From contig JASVEC010000092.1 of the NCBI GenBank assembly GCA_030770535.1, forward strand, positions 1 through 64,000: DNA of 64,000 nt. Direction: 5' to 3'. The notes under the pieces were generated by a model. That model was not told the DNA's origin. It did no database searches and saw only the letters and a program-made list of their open reading frames with translations. Source of the DNA: Batkoa obscura (Eukaryota; Entomophthoromycota; Entomophthoromycetes; Entomophthorales; Batkoaceae). Positions 46,600-56,336 of the stretch are shown piece by piece; position 1 is the stretch's first letter, and each line of letters begins with the position of its first letter. Made by a program: the position numbers and the translations under genes.

Positions 46600-48303
46600 T
46601 TAAGTAATCCTAACATTTAACAATCTATTTCTATCATTCAACAAACTACTTACTTGCTTAGTAAATATCGAAATTTTCAAATTCTCTGTTATCTTCGTAA
46701 GGTAAGCTGGGATCGATCTTTTAATTTTTCTGTTTTCTATAGACTCTATAACTTTAATTGGGACTATATCGCTTTTTTTTGATGTATCAGATACTGGATA
46801 ACAATGTAGTTTATTGTTATGTTTAATAAAGTGTAAATACTTCTTAATGCCCTGCATCTCTATTATTCTTTTTGTATTTTTGTTTCTTTTATACTTTTTA
46901 AAAATTATATCTGTTTTCCCATTATTAACAGTCGAGTTATTAATTTTATTATGCTCGCAAATAAAAGCCTCAAATCTTGAAATTAATTGATCGATATCTT
47001 CTATTTTACCTAACGCTTCAAAACTACTTTTCCATTTTGAAAGGTTTCCAAAATGTCCATCAACTATACTTTTTCCATGATGCTCAGCAAAAAAATTAAG
47101 ATTAACATTCAAACTACTATTTATTTTATGAATTTCTTTAAACATATAATGTAAGAACTCTTGGGATCTAAAATGATTTCCTGTATCTGCCCATATATTA
47201 ATTTTTGTAAACTTTTTAAATAGAAGCTCTGTAGAGATTAAATCGATTAAACAATCTCCTGCATATGCTGAATCATGATTCAATATTTCAGATAAATAAT
47301 CAAAGTAAACTTTGCCTATTGTTTTATCATCTTTTAAATATAATACACCAAAGCCTAATACTGATATAGCTTGTTTATTATAATGATCTAAATTTATTGA
47401 ATCTGGTCTTGTCCCTATTTCCATATTTTGTTTAAAATCTAAAACTATTATACAACTTTTGTTATTTAATTTTTTGATAGTTTCATTAAATGTGTTTTTT
47501 TGAGTATCAACACAGAATTTATGTAATTTGTATAATTTTTCTTCTTCGTTGAAAATTTCTTGTATCTCTGCTTTGTTTTTTGCTGTATTTATTTTATTTT
47601 CAAATAACTTTTTTCTAACTGTATACTGGGTACATATATTACATAGATCCGTTTTTCTTGCTGGATTTTTGAAATTAGTTGGTATATATTTAAAGAACGT
47701 TGACCTGGCTACTGCTTTATCTCTTAGATCATTCAAATATTTACTATATATCATTCTTCTACTTTTATTTAATATATATATATTATCTGATGAATATTTA
47801 CTATCGTTATTTTTTTTATTAAATCTTGATGAAATAGTTGAATCATTTAGTAAATATTGTATGATAGTTTCAATTTGGTCATCTTTAATTTTTTTTGTAT
47901 TTTTAATAATAGGTTTTAATGTTGATATTTTATTATTATTACTTGTTTTTGAATAATCATATTGATTTCTATTTATATTAAACCCAAAACTCTTACATTC
48001 ATCAAAAGAATATACTGAAGCTATAGTTGATAATAACGCTACTTGCTGACTTTTGTTTCCTGTTTCCCTTAAAGCACTAATTTTATACATTACTTGATTA
48101 AGTTTATTATTATCGATAGTAAACTTTGATAATATATCTTTTCTTTGTTTTGTTTTATTATAAAATTCCATGAACCTTGGGTTGTTATAAGTAGCTCTTA
48201 AAATTGATGTAAATGAATTACAATGTTTATATTGTGTACTCCTCCCTATTGTATTGAAGTTTTCAAAAATTCCATTTCGAAGTTTAGTTATGAAAGTTTG
48301 CAT
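46600..48303 (-). CDS. Transposase of T2, 567 aa, superfamily not certain
   Basis: Uninterrupted gene. A putative zinc-binding set, C221, C224 (TDLCNIC), H261 and C264 (LHKFC), comes before a core that looks like an RNase-H-fold DDE/D nuclease: D289 in CIIVLDFKQN, D373 in INIWADTGNHFRS, and E407 in FFAEHHGKS, followed by VDGHFGNLSKW. The N-terminal 200 residues are basic with a helical YSKYLNDLRDKAVARSTFF stretch typical of the DNA-binding part. The order 'C..C, D-F-K/Q, YNKQAISVLGFGVLYL, W.D.G' resembles Sola-group transposases, but HHGKS.VDGHFG is not one of their motifs that I know, so a new or poorly described group is possible. The protein would catalyse cut-and-paste movement of T2 and, from end similarity, of the MITEs. 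Confidence 0.8.
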   Translation of the reverse strand: MQTFITKLRNGIFENFNTIGRSTQYKHCNSFTSILRATYNNPRFMEFYNKTKQRKDILSKFTIDNNKLNQVMYKISALRETGNKSQQVALLSTIASVYSFDECKSFGFNINRNQYDYSKTSNNNKISTLKPIIKNTKKIKDDQIETIIQYLLNDSTISSRFNKKNNDSKYSSDNIYILNKSRRMIYSKYLNDLRDKAVARSTFFKYIPTNFKNPARKTDLCNICTQYTVRKKLFENKINTAKNKAEIQEIFNEEEKLYKLHKFCVDTQKNTFNETIKKLNNKSCIIVLDFKQNMEIGTRPDSINLDHYNKQAISVLGFGVLYLKDDKTIGKVYFDYLSEILNHDSAYAGDCLIDLISTELLFKKFTKINIWADTGNHFRSQEFLHYMFKEIHKINSSLNVNLNFFAEHHGKSIVDGHFGNLSKWKSSFEALGKIEDIDQLISRFEAFICEHNKINNSTVNNGKTDIIFKKYKRNKNTKRIIEMQGIKKYLHFIKHNNKLHCYPVSDTSKKSDIVPIKVIESIENRKIKRSIPAYLTKITENLKISIFTKQVSSLLNDRNRLLNVRIT

Positions 48304-48603
48304 TTTATTTTTATTTCAACAAAAAATAAAGTCAAATAACTGTGTTTATATAATTATGTATTTATATAATTATATAATCATATAGTTATATATTATATAT
48401 CTGTTAAATATCTAACAGAACTAACATAAAATATATAGTTAGGAAAATTAGCTATTTAAGAAAAGGAAACAATTAAAATAAGTTTTAAATAGAGACATTT
48501 AATTTTAGGCTTTTTAGATTTAACCGTTATATTGAACACAAACTTGGAATTTTAAATTTGGATTAATTTCTAAGTAGATTCTGAAACCAATTAGGACAGC
48601 CCC

Positions 48604-49050
48604 ATATTTATTTATAAAATCTAAAGATGAGAGTATAGACTATGATAAGCGACAAAATAGATCAAAACGACTTTATATATATAATATAGAGTTAACTTTT
48701 ACTTTAATATAACTTTTGAAGTAGGGTTGAATTAATATAATTATAATGAAAAGGTGAAGTAAAGAAATCATATAAATAAAATAATAATTTTTATTATTTC
48801 ATTTTAAAAATGGATAAGATTTTATTTTTACTATTTTATTTTATTTATGCTAAGTTAAATAATAGCTTAAAGTTAGCTCAAATTCATCTAATCAACAATA
48901 AGCTGCCTCAGTAGTGCTATTTTGTATATGCTTTGTTGATAGAATTCATTGATATGCCAAAATATACAAAAAATCAATTCAAGCTATCTTTTTGTAATTT
49001 ACAGTACTTCTAAGCGACATTGAAGCTTGACTGATTGACCGACGTATTGA
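48604..49050. other. Intergenic
   Basis: AT-rich; no gene recognised. Confidence 0.4.
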
Positions 49051-50185
49051 CTGACATATTGTTAGAAACTATACTCAAATCATTAGATCCAAAAGATGTG
49101 ATTGATTTGTGTTTTTTAAGCAAAGATTTATTCAATATCATAGCTAGAGTGATCAAGTACAATTCAACTTAATGTATAATGAAGAAAACAGTTGTACATA
49201 TTGAGACTATCAAATAGAATTTATCAAAAAAGATTTTGGCTTAATCAAATATATTAATGTAATTAATAAAGAAATACCAAGTAACTAAATACGTGTTCAA
49301 GTCTAATATCGATGTACGATATATACAGACCAGATACTTTATCAAAATATTGGAATTTTATACAACGGATGTTATGTTAACTAGAAATATTGCCAACTAT
49401 TTAAATCCAAACAAATTAATGTCACTCATATTAGATGTAGAACATACACTTCACTTTGATGGAATATATATACTTAAAACCAAGTTTACTAATTTAAAAG
49501 CATTAATGTTATTTGGTGCATTCAAGTATAACCCTAATAAACTTAATCCGAATATAAATTCGAACTTTAAGTCAGAATTCGAAGTTGTTTGTTTTGGTCC
49601 AACCTATGCTGACAACTCTTTTGGTGATTCAAAATAATTAAAAAAAAGTAAAGCTATTAAATATTGAGAACTATGATTTAGATTTTATGGGCTTCAAAAT
49701 GACTGAAAAGAGAAGAAACATTGCCTTATGTTATTTTACTCCAAGGTATCGAATTAGTTCTAGGTTTCTAAAGTTACCAGCTTCAAAAGAAGTAAATTTC
49801 GTGTATGTAACAAAAGAACCATCAAGATATCTTCACAAGCAAACATTCAAACTATACATTTTCATGATTTACGCCTTAAATATCAAAAATTTAACAACAA
49901 AATTTTTAATAGAGAAGATTTCTACAAAAAGGGATACAATTTAATTTAGTGCAACTCTACAAAACAAATTTAAGTAAGTAAGTTCACTCCGGTTATATCA
50001 CAATTAAAGAGCTTGTTCATTTTGTATCGCTTTTCCCGAACCTTGGAAAAATCAAAATTTTAAGCTTTACTTGGGGAGAAAATGAATTTGATTGTAATCA
50101 TATTGGTGCTACTCGTATACTACTTGTTGTAAATTATATATCTGAAGATAAAAAGGCCTTTTTTGCTTTATTATATGGGGCTGTT
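49051..50185 (+). pseudogene. F-box/LRR-like family remnant 5
   Basis: Begins in the F-box with DILLETILKSLDP, DVIDLCFLSKDLFNIIAR; then pieces in changing frames: IQTRYFIKILEFYTTD, NIANYLNPNKLMSLILDVEHTL, FDGIYILKTKFTNLKALMLF, SRFLKLPASKEVNFVYVTKE, and at the end IKELVHFVSLFPNLGKIKIL, GATRILLVVNYISEDK. At least four frame changes or stops. It ends inside the MITE that follows (50177), so that element inserted at or just before the original 3' end. Confidence 0.65.
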
Positions 50186-50272
50186 TTTTAGTTTCATTAT
50201 CTTTCCATTTTTTAAGCACTATTTGAGTGGAAAAATTGTAGTAAAATTCTTAAACAAAAAAATACATCCCCC
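50177..50272 (+). mobile_element. MITE copy 18
   Basis: Ends GGGGCTG/CATCCCCC, duplication ATAT at 50173-50176 and 50273-50276. Confidence 0.88.
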
Positions 50273-50276
50273 ATAT

Positions 50277-50775
50277 GTTTTATTGTTACATCATATGAGA
50301 ATTTAAGAAATTTATTTTAACAATTTGAGTCCAAGTAACATAAATATTGGGTTTAAAGAGCATCTAAATATGTATTCATCTTTCTTTTACTCCCGGCTTT
50401 AGTAAAACTACTTATACTTCTAAATAAATATTGCATTTTTTATTTGATTTTTTTTGTATCATTATACTAATATGGTATAATATACTCAAGATGGTTGCTA
50501 TCCAAACCTACCAACACATCTACTTTTTTGACATATGGTTTGACCAATTTCAAGGCTTCAAGTTACACGTTTTTCTTAGCAGTTGTTAGCATTTTTCCAA
50601 CCCAATCAAATATTTTTAACATTCTACAATTTAAGTTAAAATTTATTATCCAATTAAAGGCCAATTAATCAAAACTTAAAATGCTTATATTCAATTTAAC
50701 TTAAAAGGATTATTAGACTACGATTAATAAGGAGCAGTAAACATTAAATTATTAGAAGGAAGTGTTAATGTCAGT
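50277..50775. other. Intergenic upstream of the ELG1-like gene
   Basis: AT-rich; presumed promoter region. Nothing else recognised. Confidence 0.4.
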
Positions 50776-53615
50776 ATGAATAAACGAAAAGAAAATAAAT
50801 TGACCAATTATTTTTTAATAATACCAAAAAAGAAGAATAAATTAGGTAAGTATTTCTGTATATGAAATAAAATTCAAGTTAATCTATAACTGTTTTGAAC
50901 TTAACTAATACTTTTTTCGTTTAAAAGAAACAGAAGATGTTGTTATAGATAATGAAGAAAATACTATTAACGAAACAGATAAAGAAATAAAGCTGGAAGA
51001 TAGTATAGTATTAGATGATTCTTTAGAAGCCAACAAAAAAGAATCCACTAATAAAAAATATTATAGTTTATTTAATAAAAAATGGGAAATGGGTAGTAAT
51101 AATTTATCAGTTAAGCAATTATGGACATATAAAGAACTAACATCAACTCCTTATCCGGATAAGGAATACTATGATTATTATTTTAAAGCTGTCTATGGGA
51201 ATGAAAGTATGACAGATAAAAAAGAGGAGGAGAATGTTAATGATGATGGGAAAAAGAGCGATGGTAGTAAGACAGCAGAGGATTTTAAATTTGATATTAA
51301 AGAGAGAAAAGAGGTAATTATAGTGGAAAAAGAAATCATTAATGATATTTATAAAAATGAGGATGTGTATAATAAGAAAGAAGATAATGTTATTGATGGT
51401 GGGAAAGAGAGCGAAAGGAACAAAGCAATAGATGATTTTAAATTTGATGTTAATAAGAAAAAAGGGATAGTTAAATCAGAGAAAGGATCGGTTTATTTAC
51501 CTTCATTCGAAACAATGTTTAATTTATTTCAACAAAATGAGCTATATAGTAATCAAAAATCAATTTTTAGTTCATTTAATAAAAATACAAATAGCAATAA
51601 AGATTTATTAAATAATTTTTCGGCACAAAAAAACGGAGGTTTTATAAATAATAAAGATAGTATTATAAAAATTAAAACGTGGTTGAGTTATTGGAAGTTA
51701 ATACCAGAAGATAATACTATTTATGATGATAATGAAGAAGAAGAAATTTATAATGAAATGATGAACTTGAGAGAAAAAATAAAAGAAAATGAAGAAGAGG
51801 ACTATGGAAGTAGAAAAAAGAAAAGTAAAAAGAAGATAACTAAAGAGAAAAAGAAAGCCAATAAAATGGAACCTTTTTTATTGATTTATGGTAGCCATGG
51901 AGTAGGAAAAACAAGCTGTATTTATCTATGTGCAGAAGAATGCAATTATCAAATATTGGAAATTAATTCTACAAATAAAAGATCCAATAAAGAATTAAAT
52001 CAGTTGCTATTGGAGTTATCGAATAATCACCTGGTGAAAAAAAATCATACTAATAGACTATTAAATGGTAGCAATAAGAGTAACAAGAAATCAAATTTAT
52101 TGATATTAATTGAAGAAGTAGATATTCTATTTTCAAGTGATAAAAACTTTTTAAGCAGCTTAATTCAAATTGCTAACTTAAGTAAAAGGCCGTTTATACT
52201 TATTAGTAATGGTAAGTTATTATAAATTTTTTATAGTAGTGCTATAATTTATATTAATGTTTTTAGATTCAATAAATGATCAAATACCAAAAACAATGGT
52301 CTATAAAAACATAAAATTCAAACCTTGGAATGAACAGCAATTAATTTTATTTCTACAATTAATAGGATTAAAATATCAAAAAATCATGGAGCTAAATTGT
52401 ATTAAAAGGTTAATTTATATGTTGAATTTTGATATTAGAAGAATATTGAGTTATTTAAATGTCTATTATTTGAATGAGACAACGGATAATAATAACGAGA
52501 GTAATAACGTACTGAAAGATAGTAGTATGAGTAATAATATAAAGGACGGGAATAATCAATTAAATATTCAACAATTATTAAAGATATTTAATTATGAAAT
52601 TACTACTGAGTTAAACTTATTAAATGAGTTGGAGTTTAATACAAAATATACAATATTAAATGAAGCAAATTTAAATTTAACTTGTAATAGCGATTATTTT
52701 ACTATTAGCGATGAAATAAGTAATATCGATGACGAGCTATATAATAACAAGGATGACGAGGATGAATTATTTAATAACAAGGACTTGGAGTTGGGGTTTA
52801 TTAGAAATAATAGGCTCTACACTAGTAATAAAAATACACTAGATGAAAACAATAATACAGTCAATAATAACAATAATAAAGTAAACAATAAGAATGATAT
52901 TAGATTGGATAGTTCTAACGATGAGCATGAGGAAATAGATATTATGAATTATGAGGAATTAGATAATAATAACATTATTAAGCTAGATCGTAATAATAAG
53001 AATGAATCAAGTAACGGTAACAATGATGAATTGAATAGTGCAAATATCACCCAATTGAACAACAGTAATAATAGCAATTCAAATAATAATAATATAATTG
53101 GATCGGATACTGATATTAATGATGAATTAGTTAAAAATAGTGATAGTAAGCTAAATGTTGACAATAACAGTCAAGTGAATAGCAGTGATAATAGAGGGTC
53201 ATGTAATAATAAGGTTGATTTAAACAATATCACTGATAGCAATGAGCCCAATTTTGGTATTATAATCAAACAATTGGAGTTAGATAGTATCAATGATTTA
53301 TTTAATTGTAAATTCGAATCAAAATATGAAAAGGTAAATAGATTTAACAAATAATAATACTTAATATTTATATTTAATACTTAATAATTTGTTAGTATCT
53401 AATACCAGATTTATGTCATAATACATCAAATTATTATCATTGGGATGAAATCAATGATAATACAATTAATACACATCAATGTTTTAATACTGAAATTAAA
53501 TTTGGTATAACAAATAATTATAATCAATTAATTAGTGAACATAATTATAGTAATTTTGTATTTAAAAAGGAATATAATATATATAATGAATCGATACAAG
53601 ATTGTAATAATAATA

Positions 53616-53646
<31 letters not shown>

Positions 53647-54016
53647 TAGTGATCAATTAAATCATTTTAACCAAGTATTAAATGAATGTTTATTATATAA
53701 TAATACCAATCATAGTCATGAATTATACAATCTATTAAATAAAAGTAAAAATTCATTAAAAAATTTAAACCAATTAAACTATGAATACAAACAAAACAAT
53801 ATAAAATTTCAACAATTATTAATTGATAAAATGAAATTTCATTTTAAAAATCATTCAAAACAACAAGTTATTTTAGATACTTTATTTGTTTTAAAAATTC
53901 AATTAATATTTCTTAAAAATTTAAGATTAAGAAGGAATTTATTAAATTTAAAATTATTTAATTTTAATTTAAAAGATGCTTATTTTACCCTTTATTTAAC
54001 AACGTTTAAATTTTAA
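50776..54016 (+). CDS. ELG1: ELG1/ATAD5-like large subunit of an alternative RFC (PCNA unloader)
   Basis: Four exons (50776-50845, 50928-52211, 52267-53333, 53396-54016) join to 1013 aa. The first residues contain ENKLTNYFLI, close to a PCNA-interacting motif but with Glu in place of Gln. SVKQLWTYK is the equivalent of LWT.KY; then IKTWLSYWK, a long acidic insertion, Walker A LLIYGSHGVGKTS, FEINSTNKRS-like EINSTNKRSNKEL, Walker B NLLILIEEVDILF and sensor I FILISN, followed after the intron by the lid (IKFKPWNEQQLILFLQLIGL, DIRRILSYLN). This order, especially the EEVD Walker B and 'RS' box, is that of Elg1/ATAD5 rather than RFC1. The complex unloads PCNA from replicated DNA. The region 52480-53300 and the last exon are rich in Asn/Asp, unusual for the family. 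The gene is intact. Confidence 0.8.
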
Positions 54017-54144
54017 CCAAATATTGATATTACTATGTAGAAATAAAAAAACAAACAAAAATAAATATATAAACTGTACATTTTATTATTATTATTAAAT
54101 AAATTAAAATAAATTAAAATAAATTAAATCTATTTTTGATATAG

Positions 54145-55676
54145 TTATTTAATAAAATTACCCTTTTTCAATAATAAAAATAAACTTTGCTTTAAATCAG
54201 TTAATTGTAATTCTAAATTAATTAAATAATTTAAAATTTCATCAATACGATTATTATATAAATGAATTTCTTGATGTTTTAAAATTAAAATACCAACTTC
54301 AATTAACAATTGAAATTCAGATTCAGGTAATAATATTAAGTAATCCCACAAAATTAAACAATCTTCTAATTTTAACATATTTGTATAATAATTTTCGATC
54401 CTAAATAATAGAATACAACAGATTAATAGAAACATATGATTATTGTCATTATTACTTACCAAGAATGTAAATACATTTCACTTTTTAGTTTAATTTTTTG
54501 AAAATGAAGGTATAACTAAAACAAAATAAAATTATATAAATAAAAATTATATAACAAAATGATCTCTCTTTTGTTACCTTTGGTAATTTTTCCAAAAAAG
54601 CATGTTCAAATTTGACAATAAACTTTGTATAAATGGAATTATTATTATGATACATAAAAGCATCTAAAACTGGGTTATTACATAATAATTGTAATCCAAT
54701 AAAACTCCAATAATCATTTAAATTTAACAGTAGTATTGAAGCTAAATTAGCAATTGTTAGTTTAATTAATAATTCTGGTTTTAGTGAAGCATAAGCAATT
54801 AAGATATCTTTAACATTTTGATAATATGGACAATTTTTTTGAAATAAATGAAGATTTGGAAATGTGGATTTAATTTGTAATTCAATTCTTTGATAATTTT
54901 TATCCAGATTAATTTGATATTCTAAATTGTTGGAATGTTGAAATCGATTTAATAAAAATTGATATTCTTCTTCATTAATTTGCTTTAAATATTGATTTTT
55001 AGTATTGGATTTAATACTTCTTTTAAAAAATAATTGCCATCCTTTTTCTCGAACTGCTGTAGGCAAACCATCATATAAATCCGAATAAATTAATTTTAAG
55101 TTTTTATCAATATCTACTAAATATTTTGTTTCCCATAATTCTTTCCTTAGATGTTGCTCTTTTTCATATAATTTAATTTTTTCTTTTCTTTCTTCTTCCT
55201 TTTTCTTTTCTTTTTCATTACTTATTTTCATCATATTTAAATACTCCTTTAGATGTTTTTCTTCTTCTTGACTATCTTTTGCAGGTAAGGTAACTAATCT
55301 CGTTTTATTGGTAAGTGGGACTTTTTCTTCTTTTTCTTCTTTTTTGACTTCTTTTGTTAATGAGATACGTATCTTTGTTGGTTTAGCTTTCTTTTTTGTT
55401 TGTTGTTCATTGATGTTAATATTTTGAAACTCTTCTTCTTCCTCTGATAACAATTCTTTAGAGTATTCCTGACTTTGATTTGGTTTTATTTGACTAAAGT
55501 CTAATCCATTAGTTTCTTCTTTTTCTTCTTTATCGATATTTTGTTCGTTGTGGTTACCCTATTGATATTATAAATAAAATAATATGTATTATTGAAACAC
55601 TTACATTAATTTCTACTCTTTCTAAGTCATCTAATAAAATGTCTAACATTTTTTCTGTAGGTACATTGGGATTCAT
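54145..55676 (-). CDS. TBC-domain protein, probably without GAP activity
   Basis: Four exons (55605-55676, 54578-55558, 54460-54515, 54145-54400) give 454 aa. After a 160-residue charged Lys/Glu-rich part, a TBC fold is recognisable: YDGLPTAVREKGWQLFF, IELQIKSTFPNLHLF, VKDILIAYASLKPELLI, LAFILLLNL-like ANLASILLLNLNDYWSFIGL, then LHFQKIKLKSEMYLHSW and CLILWDYLILLPESEFQLL. The first block resembles the TBC1D12/14-type. In active Rab GAPs the Arg finger lies in IxxDxxR and the Gln finger in YxQ; here the equivalents read IELQIKS and ELLIKL, lacking both. So it may be a Rab-binding scaffold. It ends 129 bp from the 3' end of the ELG1-like gene and is divergent from SEC26. Confidence 0.7.
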
Positions 55677-56336
55677 AATGAAATATAGAATAAAAGAAAT
55701 TTATCTTTGATTTAAAAATTTTATTTTATTGTTTTATTTTTTGATGTTATTTCCTTAAAAGACTTTAAACACATCAGAAGATTTCATTGGTTAATTAGAG
55801 AATGGAATTTGTTATTTTATAAAAATATGCAGTTTTAAAGAGTTATTTATAACTTAATTAATGAGTGGAAGCTATTTTATTGTAGATAATAGTAATTGAG
55901 TTTATTTATAACTTGAATTTGAATAAGAGTTTAATAAATTTAATTACTTTTTATTATAAATAGTAGTGTCAAATAATTCAAGGATAATAAAATGTCATAC
56001 TATAGCTTTAATTCAACTAAACTTAAATTTATTCTTTATTATAGTTTTATCATACAACATTTATTAAAAAATACTCATGATGCAGTAACAATATTGTATG
56101 TTAATACTATACTATCATAATATAAATTAGATTAATACATTGAAAAACTAATTTATAAGGTCAAAAAGTTAAAAAATTCCAGTTTGAACCAATAATAAGC
56201 TACCATTTAATCAAATCTCATAGCACCAATAAAACATCATAAATCTTCGGATTCAGTCTATAAGTTCTAAATACACTACATCATACAATTTTTTATATTA
56301 TTCACCAAATAATAACCAGATACAACCAAATTCAAA
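55677..56336. other. Shared upstream region of the TBC and SEC26 genes
   Basis: 660 bp between divergent starts; should hold both promoters. No specific site recognised. Confidence 0.4.

Larger units (their letters stand above)
46149..48603 (-). mobile_element. 2.4-kb DNA transposon, complete copy (T2)
   Basis: Inverted ends GGGGTTGTCTGAATTAGTTTC and GGGGCTGTCCTAATTGGTTTC (17 of 21 matching), ATAT duplicated at 46145-46148 and 48604-48607. One gene, read on the minus strand, fills about 70% of the element; about 300 bp of promoter region lie to its right and 450 bp of conserved non-coding sequence to its left. A 4-bp duplication fits Sola-type and a few other cut-and-paste superfamilies. All visible parts are intact, so it may be active. 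Confidence 0.9.
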
